Position numbers and translations under genes: made by a program. The notes under the pieces are model-generated. The model searched no databases. It saw only the letters and a program-made list of their open reading frames with translations, and was not told the DNA's origin. Below are positions 1 through 7,744 of a stretch of DNA of 64,000 bases, one piece after another. Every line of letters starts with the position of its first letter. The first letter of the stretch is position 1. Where the stretch lies: NCBI GenBank assembly GCA_963664365.1, contig OY761144.1, forward strand, positions 2,108,001-2,172,000, written 5' to 3'. The stretch comes from VXRN01 sp963664365 (GTDB lineage Bacteria; Chloroflexota; Dehalococcoidia; Lucifugimonadales; UBA1123).

Positions 1-2
1 TC

Positions 3-869
3 GACGTTTTCAAGTTCTCCAACGACAATATCTTCGTAAAGATTCTCGAAAACATTCGGGAGCGGGACGTATTCATCGTTCAGCCGTTCAGCTTTCCGGT
101 CAGCGACAGCATCTGGGAGTTGATGATAATGCTGGACGCGGCCAAACGAGCTTCGGCAGGCAGGGTCACGGCGGTCCTGCCTTATTTCGCTTATGGGCGC
201 AGCGACAAGAAAGACCAGCCGCGCGTTCCCATCACCGCGCGCCTGCTGGCTTCGATGATCGAGGTTGCCGGAGCCGACAGAATCTTGACCCTGGACCTTC
301 ACGCCGGGCAGATCCAGGGCTTCTTCAGCCTTCCGGTGGATGAGCTTACGGCAGTCCCGACTCTGGCCAAGCGCTTCGCCAACGGGGACGACGTGGTTGT
401 AACGGCGGCGGACGTTGGAGGCGCCAGGAGGGCGACGCACACGGCGGACATCATCGGCGCGGACATCGCGATCGTGCAGAAGAGGCGCATAGGCAACATC
501 GAGAAGGTGATTGCCGACCAGATCATCGGGGAGGTGCGGGGAAAGAAGGCGGTCATCGTTGACGACGAGATCACCACCGGCGGAACGGTGGTCGCGGCTG
601 CCGAAGCGCTGATCGAACACGGGGCCAGCGAAGTCTATTGCTCGGTCACGCACGGCGTCCTGTGCAAAGGCGCGCCGGACCTGATTGAGAACAGCCCGAT
701 CATCGAGATGACGGTGACCGACTCGCTCCCCCTCACGGAAGAGCAGCGCGGCAGCAAGGTGCGCGTCACTTCGGTGGCTCCGATGCTGGGCGAGGCGATT
801 CACAGGATACACAAGGGGCTGTCAATCGGCGCGATGTTTCAAGGATGGACGCCCAGACTGAACTTGTGA
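3..869 (+). CDS. prs: Ribose-phosphate pyrophosphokinase, 5' truncated by window edge
   Basis: Transfers pyrophosphate from ATP to ribose 5-phosphate, making PRPP for nucleotide, histidine and tryptophan synthesis in the cytosol. The reading frame is open from base 3, before the first in-frame ATG at 120, and the upstream residues (SNDNIFVKILENIRERDVF, then VQPFSFPVSDSIWELMIMLD) match the family's N-terminal domain, so the gene starts outside the window and 120 is not the real start. Seen: the PYFAYGRSDKKDQPR flexible-loop region, the DLHAGQIQGFF motif, and the PRPP-binding loop VIVDDEITTGGTV near the C-terminal third. That loop reads DDEITTGGT where most bacterial enzymes have DDMIDTGGT or DDMIDTAGT, so this is a somewhat divergent member. 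The family identification is secure. Confidence 0.95.
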   Translation, partial: DVFKFSNDNIFVKILENIRERDVFIVQPFSFPVSDSIWELMIMLDAAKRASAGRVTAVLPYFAYGRSDKKDQPRVPITARLLASMIEVAGADRILTLDLHAGQIQGFFSLPVDELTAVPTLAKRFANGDDVVVTAADVGGARRATHTADIIGADIAIVQKRRIGNIEKVIADQIIGEVRGKKAVIVDDEITTGGTVVAAAEALIEHGASEVYCSVTHGVLCKGAPDLIENSPIIEMTVTDSLPLTEEQRGSKVRVTSVAPMLGEAIHRIHKGLSIGAMFQGWTPRLNL

Positions 870-893
870 AGCGTCTTCCAAAGCTGTTACAAT
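864..893 (+). promoter_or_regulatory. Probable sigma-70-type promoter giving a leaderless NYN-gene mRNA
   Basis: TTGTGA (864-869), an 18-base spacer and TACAAT (888-893) lie directly before the ATG at 900, with only six bases between. Transcription would begin at or next to the start codon. No Shine-Dalgarno sequence is seen. The -35 overlaps the stop codon of prs. Confidence 0.5.
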
Positions 894-899
894 CTCACC

Positions 900-1817
900 A
901 TGTTCAGAGCAATAAAGCCCGCCGCCGCCGACAGTAACCCCCAAAGTACCGGAATCTACGCGGACATCCAGAACCTCCAAGACATCGCGCGGGACGTCTT
1001 GGGGTCGCTGATTCGAGGATGGCCCGACTCAATGCCCCGGCCCAGCAGACTGTACCTCTACGTCCGCGCCGATCACGTGCATCTGTGGAAGGTATGGGCC
1101 ACGCACGCTTTCCCGGGCATAGAGGTGACGGTGAAGGGCGTTCAGCACTACAGCTTGGCCGCGACCAAGAACGCGGCTGACATGGCGATCGCGGTCGATG
1201 CCATCAGCGATTTCAACCACGCGCGCGTCAGCCACGTCGCGGTCGTCAGCGACGACAGCGATTTCATCTCCCTGTACGCCAAGCTGGCCGAGGAGTCCAA
1301 CGGCATCGAACCTCGCGACGCGGACCGCCCTACCCCGTTCATGTGGGTCCTGACGGACCGCATGGACACCAAGTCCGCGCTCCTGCAGGAGTTCTTCCCT
1401 CAGCAGTACATCCACGTCGTGGACCGGTTCGCCTCGTTCGACGGCGAGACGTTGGACGGAGACTCGGAGGGCAATGACTCTAGGGCATCCGTCCAGGACG
1501 ACAAAACTCCCGCCTCGAACGGCCGCCGACTGAAGTCCAGGACTTTGCGAGAGCCGAACGTCACTGAGCGCATCGCTATCCAACTGATCCGAGATATGCC
1601 GGTGGGCAAGTTCAAGAGCACCGAGTGCCAGCACATCATCCGCGGCCACTTCCCCTCGCATCCGCTCTCCGCCGCGGACGGCCCCGCCTTCGGGACGATG
1701 TTCAGGCGCGACGTTCTGCCGTTCATGGAGAAGCGGGGCGTCAAAGAGATCGGCAACCAGAAGCCGAGGCAGTACGAAATGACCCACGAGGCCAAGCGCT
1801 CGCTCGCCCGCTCCTAG
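900..1817 (+). CDS. NYN (PIN-like) domain protein with C-terminal OST-HTH-like region
   Basis: Probable metal-dependent RNase of the LabA/DUF88 type; no substrate is known. The N-terminal 160 residues carry the acidic positions expected of an NYN active site: D22 in IYADIQN, D94 and D100 in NAADMAIAVDA, and D118/D119/D121 in VVSDDSDFISLY. A low-complexity linker (about 165-215) leads to a C-terminal domain (about 218-300, TERIAIQLIRDMP through NQKPRQYEM) resembling the LOTUS/OST-HTH RNA-binding domains that often follow NYN in bacteria. The start at 900 has no Shine-Dalgarno sequence but a promoter is positioned for a leaderless transcript. It is 30 bases after prs on the same strand, with its own promoter. 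NYN is confident; the C-terminal domain is inferred from pattern. Confidence 0.85.
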   Translation: MFRAIKPAAADSNPQSTGIYADIQNLQDIARDVLGSLIRGWPDSMPRPSRLYLYVRADHVHLWKVWATHAFPGIEVTVKGVQHYSLAATKNAADMAIAVDAISDFNHARVSHVAVVSDDSDFISLYAKLAEESNGIEPRDADRPTPFMWVLTDRMDTKSALLQEFFPQQYIHVVDRFASFDGETLDGDSEGNDSRASVQDDKTPASNGRRLKSRTLREPNVTERIAIQLIRDMPVGKFKSTECQHIIRGHFPSHPLSAADGPAFGTMFRRDVLPFMEKRGVKEIGNQKPRQYEMTHEAKRSLARS

Positions 1818-2014
1818 CGTCCCACCAGGAGAAGGCCCGCAAACCCCGTTGCGGCAGTGCCCGCCGATTACCGTATAGCCGCTTGCTTGTCCGTAGCCGA
1901 AATCCCAGACTGGATACGCTTGCCAAAGTGTCCGCCGCCTGCGGTGTAAGGCTCCACTTTTCGGCATAACTCCACAATCTGCCCACGGCGTTACACCGCC
2001 GTCAAGGCAAAAGG

Positions 2015-2100
2015 TGGTGCCCAGGAAGGGACTCGAACCCCCACACCCTTATGGGTAGCGGATTTTAAGTCCGCCGCGTCTGCCGTTTCGCCACCTGGGC
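2015..2100 (-). tRNA. tRNA-Leu (UAA anticodon), CCA encoded
   Basis: On the minus strand the 7-bp acceptor GCCCAGG/CCTGGGC closes the molecule. The anticodon arm GCGGA-CTTAAAA-TCCGC shows anticodon TAA, a long variable arm marks a class II tRNA, and the T-arm contains GGTTCGAGTCC. The 3' end is A followed by an encoded CCA (2015-2017). The 86-nt length fits tRNA-Leu. The 1818-2014 stretch beside it holds no gene I can support. Confidence 0.95.
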
Positions 2101-2142
2101 CCGTGAGGCCGGATTTTATCGCAGCCCGCCGAGATTTTCCAC

Positions 2143-4215
2143 CTAGAGGAATAAAGGCGCGAAGACGAGGGCCACTATCGACATGAGCTTGATGAGAATG
2201 TTGAGCGCAGGCCCGGACGTGTCCTTGAACGGGTCGCCGACGGTGTCGCCAACGACGACGGCGGCGTGCTGGTCTGTCCCCTTGCCGCCGTGGTGTCCCG
2301 CCTCGACATACTTCTTGGCGTTGTCCCACGCGCCGCCCGCGTTGGCCATCATGATAGCGAGCAGGAATCCGGTGGCGATCGAGCCGATCAGCAGACCGCC
2401 GAGCGCCTCCGCGCCGAGTATGGCGCCCACAGCGACGGGCGCGATGATGGCGATCAGCCCGGGCAGTATCATCTCTCGCATCGCGCCGCGCGTGCTGATA
2501 TCGACGGCGCGCGCGTAGTCGGCCTCCGCCTCGCCCTCCATAAGTCCCGTGATCTCGCGGAACTGCCGGCGCACCTCCTGGACCATCGCGCCTGCCGCGC
2601 GCCCGACCGCCTGCATCGTCAGCGCGGCGAAGAGGAAGGGCATGAGGCTGCCGAGCAGCACTCCCATGAGCACCTTTACGTCCGTGAGGTTGAACACGCT
2701 AACCTCGGTGGCTTCGGAGTACGCGGCCATCAGCGCAAGCGCCGTCAGCACCGCCGATCCGATGGCGAAGCCCTTGCCGGTGGCGGCAGTGGTGTTTCCA
2801 AGCGAGTCGAGAGCGTCGGTGCGCTCGCGGACCTCGGGATCCAGGCCCGCCTGCTCCGCGATGCCGCCCGCGTTGTCGGCCACCGGGCCGTAAGCGTCCG
2901 TTGCCAGTGTGATTCCCAGGGTCGAAAGCATCCCCACGGCGGCAAGCGCGACCCCGTATGTGCCCGCGAGGTCGTTGGTCAGCCACATGGCAACCACGAC
3001 CACGATGCCGGGCACCAGAGTGCTCAGCATCCCGAGTCCCAGGCCGCCGATGATGACGGTAGCCGGGCCGGTCTCGGACTGAGCCGCCAGCGAGCGGGTG
3101 AAGCGGTACTCATAAGAGGTCGCGACCTCCGAGGCCGTCCCGATGACCTGTCCGGCGACGAGGCCGATGAGGATCACCCAGAATAGCTGGAAGGGAAGTT
3201 CCAGGACGGGAATTAGGATGCCGACGGCGATGAGGACCAGCGCCCCGGATGAGAATATGCCTGTGCGGAGCGCCCAGAGAAGACGGCCCATCTGAGCGCC
3301 CTCAGGGGCGCGCACCAGGAATGTTCCGACGATGGACGATATTATGCCCACCGCCGCCACGAGCACGGGGAGCATGAAGAGTTCATGGTCGAAGTTCTTG
3401 GCGGTGTCGGCCAGATCGGCGTTCAGGGTAATCAGACCCTTGTCTGCAAGCAGGGCGGCGCCCGCGGCGGCCAGCGCGAGGGTCGCGATGATCGAGCCTA
3501 CGTAGGACTCGAAGAGATCCGCGCCCATGCCGGCCACGTCGCCGACGTTGTCGCCCACGTTGTCGGCGATGGTGGCCGGGTTGCGTGGGTCGTCTTCAGG
3601 TATGCCCGCCTCGACCTTGCCGACGAGGTCGGCGCCGACGTCGGCGGCCTTGGTGTAGATGCCGCCCCCTACCCTGGCGAACAGCGCAATGGACGAGGCG
3701 CCCATGCCGAATCCCGCGACGATGTGGATGTCTTTGAATATCCAGTAGAGGAGCGTCACTCCGATCAGTCCGATGCCGACGACTGTCAGTCCCATGACCG
3801 CGCCGCTGTTGAAGGCCAAGCGGAGGGCGGGATTGAGTCCGGTCTGCGCCTTGACAGTCGTCCGGGTGTTGGCGCGAACGGCGATGCTCATTCCGATGTA
3901 TCCGGCCAGCGCCGAGCCGACGGCCCCAATCAGATAGGCGATGGCGGTTGACGGGATGCCGTCGTCTCTGCCGTCCACTTTGTCCAGAATGTCGTAGTCT
4001 ATGAATACGGCGATGATGATGACGACCGCGACCACGAAGAGCGCGAGAACTGCGTACTCTCGCTTGAGGAAGGCGGCTGCGCCCTGCCGGATCGCGTCGC
4101 CGATGAATCGCACCCGCTCGCTGCCCTCGTCGGCCTTCATGATCCGAATGGTCAGGATGCCCGCAAATGCCAGAGCTACGATACCGGCCAGGATAGCCAG
4201 ATACAGGATTTCCAC
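2143..4215 (-). CDS. hppA: Membrane-bound pyrophosphatase (ion-translocating), K+-dependent type
   Basis: Integral membrane pump that hydrolyses pyrophosphate and moves H+ or Na+ across the cytoplasmic membrane. The 690-residue length is typical and about 16 hydrophobic segments are visible. Diagnostic motifs include RVGGGIYTKAADVGADLVGKVE (about 181-202), the acidic PPi/Mg site DNVGDNVGDVAGMGADLFE (about 218-236) and the C-terminal GDTVGDPFKDTSGP. At 473-482 the sequence reads GNTTAATGKG. The family distinguishes K+-dependent pumps (Ala after GNTT) from K+-independent pumps (Lys, GNTTKA), so this is a K+-dependent member. Whether it pumps Na+ or H+ cannot be read with confidence. It is monocistronic, with 118 non-coding bases between it and the next gene upstream of its start. 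Confidence 0.96.
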   Translation of the reverse strand: MEILYLAILAGIVALAFAGILTIRIMKADEGSERVRFIGDAIRQGAAAFLKREYAVLALFVVAVVIIIAVFIDYDILDKVDGRDDGIPSTAIAYLIGAVGSALAGYIGMSIAVRANTRTTVKAQTGLNPALRLAFNSGAVMGLTVVGIGLIGVTLLYWIFKDIHIVAGFGMGASSIALFARVGGGIYTKAADVGADLVGKVEAGIPEDDPRNPATIADNVGDNVGDVAGMGADLFESYVGSIIATLALAAAGAALLADKGLITLNADLADTAKNFDHELFMLPVLVAAVGIISSIVGTFLVRAPEGAQMGRLLWALRTGIFSSGALVLIAVGILIPVLELPFQLFWVILIGLVAGQVIGTASEVATSYEYRFTRSLAAQSETGPATVIIGGLGLGMLSTLVPGIVVVVAMWLTNDLAGTYGVALAAVGMLSTLGITLATDAYGPVADNAGGIAEQAGLDPEVRERTDALDSLGNTTAATGKGFAIGSAVLTALALMAAYSEATEVSVFNLTDVKVLMGVLLGSLMPFLFAALTMQAVGRAAGAMVQEVRRQFREITGLMEGEAEADYARAVDISTRGAMREMILPGLIAIIAPVAVGAILGAEALGGLLIGSIATGFLLAIMMANAGGAWDNAKKYVEAGHHGGKGTDQHAAVVVGDTVGDPFKDTSGPALNILIKLMSIVALVFAPLFL

Positions 4216-4333
4216 GTGGTTCCTCCGAAAAAACGGCCTCGCCAGCAGACTGGGAGGCCGGGGCTGCTTGGTGGCTCACATTGACGCCAAGCTAACATAG
4301 GCGGTCAGCGGGGGTCAAGGTTGACGGGCGGGC

Positions 4334-5122
4334 CTACGCGCCATCCGCTCTACGGAGAATGAGTTCGAGCTCGTCAGGCCGGGACCATCGTGCAATCTGG
4401 GAGTGTTCTTCGACAAGCGCGAAATCATTTTGCCGCCAAACGTCTAACGTATCGTCGAATAGGGAAACGAACTTCAGGTTAGGCTGGGAACTACGGAGGT
4501 GGCTGAGATCGACGCATCCGGCTAGGACGTGCTCCGCAATGCGACTGGCGGAGCCTCGAGAGCCGGTGCATAGCAGGAAGACCAGCGACGTTCGGCTGTC
4601 GGATCGTGTCTCAAAATCCACGGTCCAGTTTCGTTGTGACCGTCCCTGCTTCCTTGTCTGCCGCTCGAAGTGAATCTGTTTTTCACGGAGCCATTCCTCC
4701 ACCTCGTCTGCAGTCGCCTGAAGCGATCGGCTACGCAGGGTGAACCACAGGTCTGATACACGCACAGCGGCCTGTGCGACGCGAAGAACCGATTCTCCCA
4801 GCGCGTCACCATTAACTGATCGGAGCATTAGCTGGTCGCCAAACAGTTCTATGCCAAGCGTCTGGCATACGTCCTCCACAAGCAATTGCTGTTTGGCTGA
4901 AAGGCTCCGGCTTACGGTTTGGAGTCCAAGCCAGCCCAGCGTGTCGCCGTAGTCCGTGACGTTATAACCATTCCGGCGCTCCAAGACGAATACGTCCACA
5001 ACGCCGCCATCCGGGTACAGCAATGGAGTACGCACTCGCACTCCTTCTTGCGGAGCTGGTGTACACACGAACAGAGGAGGCAACGCTTCGCCAACAGTGA
5101 CGCAAATCTCATGTACGTTCAT
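4334..5122 (-). CDS. DUF1828-like protein, third gene of the hsdS trio
   Basis: 262 residues. The N-terminal half (about 25-100) has the DUF1828 pattern: DGGVVDVFVLERRNGYNVTDYGDTLGWL, with a hydrophobic strand, an aromatic turn and the T-D-x-G-D-T step. The C-terminal half (about 130-250) is unassigned. The function of DUF1828 is unknown, though such proteins occur in mobile and defence neighbourhoods. Its ATG overlaps the stop of the upstream 150-aa gene by four bases (ATGA), which in turn overlaps hsdS the same way, so all three are almost certainly translated from one mRNA. The context suggests an accessory role to a DNA-recognition protein, which is inference. Confidence 0.65.
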   Translation of the reverse strand: MNVHEICVTVGEALPPLFVCTPAPQEGVRVRTPLLYPDGGVVDVFVLERRNGYNVTDYGDTLGWLGLQTVSRSLSAKQQLLVEDVCQTLGIELFGDQLMLRSVNGDALGESVLRVAQAAVRVSDLWFTLRSRSLQATADEVEEWLREKQIHFERQTRKQGRSQRNWTVDFETRSDSRTSLVFLLCTGSRGSASRIAEHVLAGCVDLSHLRSSQPNLKFVSLFDDTLDVWRQNDFALVEEHSQIARWSRPDELELILRRADGA

Positions 5123-5571
5123 AGCAGTATGGTCCTTTGTGTGATGGGATGATCGAGTGTACCTGCATGTTTCAGACGCGCCTCATCACAGAACTGTTCC
5201 CAGACTGCAACTGGGCGGCTCCATGTCTCGGTAATGTCCTCCGGCACATAGGCCCACTTGTCCCGACTGCCCGGTACCCAGTAGTTCTTGTGCTTCTCTC
5301 CTACAAGCTGTCCATCCGGATTGCGATGGTTTGCCCCCAGATCGAGGCCGTATATTCGGCCCACGCTTCGGTGGATGATGGCATAGGACAGCTTGCCTGA
5401 ATACGGATTATACCAACCCTTCACAAATATTGGGTATCCATCGTCTGAATCGATACCGATTCGAAACTCTCGAGCCGGCGAGTGGGCTCCGCCTTGCCAT
5501 GCGATGTCTTCGGCAATGACCTTGGTATCATCACCTATAATGCTGTCGTACTCCTGTTGACTTAGGGTCAT
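5119..5571 (-). CDS. Uncharacterised 150-aa protein between hsdS and DUF1828 gene
   Basis: I do not recognise the family. It is hydrophilic and rich in aromatic residues (KGWYNPYSGKLSYAIIHRSVGRIYGLDLG near 50-75, WVPGSRDKWAYVPEDITETW near 95-115), with no signal peptide or membrane segment, so it is probably a small cytosolic alpha/beta protein. Its start codon lies inside the stop of hsdS (ATGA overlap) and its own stop overlaps the DUF1828-like start by four bases. The tight coupling implies stoichiometric expression with hsdS and the DUF1828 protein. Confidence 0.6.
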   Translation of the reverse strand: MTLSQQEYDSIIGDDTKVIAEDIAWQGGAHSPAREFRIGIDSDDGYPIFVKGWYNPYSGKLSYAIIHRSVGRIYGLDLGANHRNPDGQLVGEKHKNYWVPGSRDKWAYVPEDITETWSRPVAVWEQFCDEARLKHAGTLDHPITQRTILL

Positions 5572-6896
5572 ATTCGGTTGTTCTCCACCCCCACCTCACC
5601 CGACACCAGTTTGGGCAGCAGAGCATCCCGCTGGGCGGCAAGGGTGCGCGATTCTGCCGTGTTCGACCTGATGTGCTTATCCAATGATAGAGTCAGCGAT
5701 TCAAAGATGTCAACAAATCTAGGCTCCGGTTCAGTAATCGGCAGGGTTTCAAACTGCTTCCGGGTGATAGCTCCAAACACAGTGCCAGTATGGTCGTACT
5801 GCTCCAATTCTTGCCGTATTGCCGAAATAGCATAGTAGGTGTACGAACTCGCACCCCTCTTATGTCGCAGAGAGGCAACGCCTCTGCCAATACAACACCT
5901 TTCCCAAGCCATATTCATGGCTCCGACGGGCGCTCGAACGCTTACCAGCGTGTCGTCCGCTTGGGCAATCCGAGTCGGCGCCGTGCAGAATCTTCGGTTG
6001 TCTGGATAGCGGAATCCGAAGTCGGAACTTCCCTGAAAGAAAGGCAGGCCGTCACCTTCATCGTTGTATGTGCTGCCAGGGGGAGACTGGCCCATAGTCA
6101 GATTGAAGCGCTCCCCCAACTCCTTCACCCCCCACCCTTCCGGTATGTCTCCAAGCTCTGAGGGGATAAGCCGGTCCGGGAAGAGATCATAGAGGTCGGC
6201 GGGCAGGCCGGGGAGAGACTGGCCGCGTCGCCAGCGACCGTCCATCTTGGCGCGGACGGGGTCGAAGTCAACAAACCAGGACTTGAAGATGGCTCGTGCA
6301 ATCTCTTCCAGGGTCCGGTTCATTTGGCGGTTGAGTTCGATCTTGTCGTCGAGGGTTCCTAGGACGTGGGCGATGGCGCGCTGTTCGGGGAGGGGTGGGA
6401 GGGAAACTTCAAGGGATTCAATCATGCCTTTCGTGAGAGCGTTCCGGGTCCCGCCTGAACCCGCCCAGGACAAGAGCAAAGCCTGCATTTCAGAAGACAT
6501 TAGACAGTAGCGCAGATAGCCCGGATCGAGATTGGCTGAGTCCGGTCGGATAATCGCAACGTGCTGATTTACACGAGCGGGCAACACATCCGACGGGATC
6601 TGACATACCCGCGCCACCGAGTCACCGGTGATGTTGAGAAGCACATCGCCTTCAAGTACCTCCACATTTCGCAACTCATTGGCATGGCATTCTCCTATAA
6701 GCGCCAAGCCTTCACGGTGGAAGCCGTCGTTGTACACGTTCTGACTGCGTATCAGGGAGTAGGGGCCGTCTTGCAGGTAGACATCCTTGCCCCCGCGTGG
6801 CGTCGCCCCGCTGCCAATCTTGACACATACATCACCGAGGGATTTGCTTGGCCAATCAGCCTTCCGGTGTTGTTCCGTCGTCATGTCATCAGCCAT
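5568..6896 (-). CDS. hsdS: Type I restriction-modification specificity subunit (orphan)
   Basis: DNA-recognition subunit of a type I restriction/methylation complex. At 442 residues it has two target-recognition domains (about 15-165 and 240-390), each followed by the family's conserved helix: SLPPLPEQRAIAHVLGTLDDKIELNRQMNRTLEEIARAIFKSWFVDFDPV (about 165-213) and a shorter C-terminal repeat ending in RDALLPKLVSGEV. The length is normal and no frameshift is seen. No hsdM or hsdR lies within the window; upstream sits an antitoxin and a broken vapC, downstream two unknown genes overlapping by ATGA. It could serve methylase subunits elsewhere or be a survivor of a broken operon. An alternative start is the second Met (MTTEQ). 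Confidence 0.93.
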   Translation of the reverse strand: MADDMTTEQHRKADWPSKSLGDVCVKIGSGATPRGGKDVYLQDGPYSLIRSQNVYNDGFHREGLALIGECHANELRNVEVLEGDVLLNITGDSVARVCQIPSDVLPARVNQHVAIIRPDSANLDPGYLRYCLMSSEMQALLLSWAGSGGTRNALTKGMIESLEVSLPPLPEQRAIAHVLGTLDDKIELNRQMNRTLEEIARAIFKSWFVDFDPVRAKMDGRWRRGQSLPGLPADLYDLFPDRLIPSELGDIPEGWGVKELGERFNLTMGQSPPGSTYNDEGDGLPFFQGSSDFGFRYPDNRRFCTAPTRIAQADDTLVSVRAPVGAMNMAWERCCIGRGVASLRHKRGASSYTYYAISAIRQELEQYDHTGTVFGAITRKQFETLPITEPEPRFVDIFESLTLSLDKHIRSNTAESRTLAAQRDALLPKLVSGEVGVENNRI

Positions 6897-7033
6897 TTTC
6901 GTCCGGGTCTGCGAACGGGTTTAGTATGGGAACGCCCGTCGGCTCGAAGTGTCTGACGTTTCGGGTAACGACGCTGATGTACTCAACGACGCAGGGCGGA
7001 AATCACGTTGGTATCCAGCAGGTACATCACCAT
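6889..7033 (-). pseudogene. vapC: VapC-type PIN toxin remnant, large internal deletion
   Basis: Immediately overlapping the antitoxin stop, the minus strand encodes MVMYLLDTNVISALRR and then TGA (6983-6985). The first acidic active-site residue of a PIN toxin lies in LLDTNVIS. Shifted by one frame, the sequence continues VTRNVRHFEPTGVPILNPF and ends at 6889, which is the characteristic C-terminus of VapC/FitB toxins. The middle of roughly 100 codons, with the remaining catalytic acids, is missing. The remnant's end overlaps the hsdS start. The toxin must be inactive. Confidence 0.8.
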
Positions 7034-7287
7034 TCCACGTCGCGAAGTTTCAGCGGGACGCGATCGAACAGGTCTTCAGGCCCACCTTTAGGGATGGCTA
7101 GCAGGTGTTCAATGAAGTCGGGCGCGCCGGATTTCTCGGCTTGGCAAAGCCTTTGATAGTCGTCCACCGCCAATACGACGACGGCTGGCGCTCCCCTGCG
7201 CGTGACCATTTGGGGAGTACCGTCCAGCGCGGCATTGACGACGGCGCTGAAGCGGTTCTTGGCGTCTTGCAGTGACCATTCCACCAT
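7027..7287 (-). CDS. Phd/YefM-family antitoxin
   Basis: 86-aa DNA-binding antitoxin of the Phd/YefM fold. WSLQDAKNRFSAVVNAALDGTPQMVTRRGAPAVVVLAVDDYQRL (about 4-47) matches the family, and the C-terminal tail (PEDLFDRVPLKLRD) is the toxin-binding type. Its normal partner, a VapC toxin, follows with an overlapping start but is deleted internally. The ribosome binding site AGGAGG sits before the ATG, and an inverted repeat plus a promoter lie just upstream, fitting autoregulation. With the toxin dead it is a solo antitoxin or repressor. Confidence 0.88.
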   Translation of the reverse strand: MVEWSLQDAKNRFSAVVNAALDGTPQMVTRRGAPAVVVLAVDDYQRLCQAEKSGAPDFIEHLLAIPKGGPEDLFDRVPLKLRDVEW

Positions 7288-7298
7288 GCTTAGACCTC

Positions 7299-7319
7299 CT
7301 AGCTAGCGATACTAGCTAG
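7299..7319. promoter_or_regulatory. Palindromic operator of the phd gene
   Basis: Two copies of the self-complementary octamer CTAGCTAG (7299-7306 and 7312-7319) are separated by five bases. They lie between the -10 element and the Shine-Dalgarno sequence of the phd gene, where binding by the antitoxin would block transcription. Confidence 0.55.
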
Positions 7320-7348
7320 ATTATTGCGCCAGCCAGCAGCGAAGTCAA
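7320..7348 (-). promoter_or_regulatory. Promoter of the phd-vapC remnant operon
   Basis: On the minus strand TTGACT (7348-7343), a 17-base spacer and AATAAT (7325-7320) precede the operator and the phd start. The -35 overlaps the stop codon of the upstream 36-codon ORF. Confidence 0.5.
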
Positions 7349-7455
7349 ACTCCGAACCCCAGGCTCTTGAGGTTCTCCTCGATGGCCGCGTCGAGACGCT
7401 GGGACTCCGCCTGCTTCGGACGTTCTTGAACCATCACCCTGTCCCGTTCAGTCAT
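7345..7455 (-). CDS. 36-codon ORF, copy 1 of a duplicated mini-ORF
   Basis: Starts with ATG directly after an in-frame TAG, 13 bases past the end of the 91-aa gene. The peptide begins MTERDRVMVQERPKQAE and ends RLDAAIEENLKSLGFGV. It is highly similar to the 35-codon ORF at 8173-8280. The ending resembles the C-terminal tails of type I methyltransferase (HsdM) proteins, so these may be relics of an hsdM 3' end; this is inference. Coding status is uncertain, though the duplicated reading frame is conserved. Confidence 0.4.
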   Translation of the reverse strand: MTERDRVMVQERPKQAESQRLDAAIEENLKSLGFGV

Positions 7456-7487
7456 CTAGGTCAAGCTCTCAGTTGGACGTGCGCCGC
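7412..7487. repeat. 76-bp direct repeat, copy 1
   Basis: Matches 8237-8312 over 76 bases with three mismatches and in the same orientation. It spans the end of the preceding antitoxin-region gene and the first half of the mini-ORF. Weaker similarity continues through the rest of the mini-ORF. Confidence 0.85.
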
Positions 7488-7744
7488 AGGACCAACGCTT
7501 CGACCGCACGGTATTCATCAGTTAGACCGTTGGGGTCTCCGTGCTGTCCTTCCCATTGGTGTTTACCCGTGTTCAAGGCTATCTCTGCCGATACTATCCG
7601 CTCCGGTGACAGGTCGTCGTAGCCGTCTTCATAGCCATTCACGACGACGCGCAGGTCGGGCGGATATGTTTCCAGCAGATGCGCTAATTCTTTGACCGTC
7701 ACGAGCTTACCTCCGTAGATGCGTACCTCAGTCGTTTTTCTCAC
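7469..7744 (-). CDS. Uncharacterised 91-aa protein next to HigA-like antitoxin
   Basis: Short acidic protein (VRIYGGKLVTVKELAHLLETYPPDLRVVVNGYEDGYDDLSPERIVSAEI). It is predicted alpha/beta, with no membrane segment, and I do not recognise it as a toxin. Its start overlaps the 3' end of the HigA-like gene by 17 bases, so it is co-translated with it. Its last codons lie in the 76-bp direct repeat, whose other copy encodes the end of a different antitoxin in another frame. The C-terminus may therefore have been replaced by the duplication. Confidence 0.55.
   Translation of the reverse strand: MRKTTEVRIYGGKLVTVKELAHLLETYPPDLRVVVNGYEDGYDDLSPERIVSAEIALNTGKHQWEGQHGDPNGLTDEYRAVEALVLRRTSN

Noticed and set aside
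1818..2014. Short ORFs on both strands between the NYN gene and tRNA-Leu
   Set aside because: They overlap the NYN gene in other frames, lack ribosome binding sites and show no family features.
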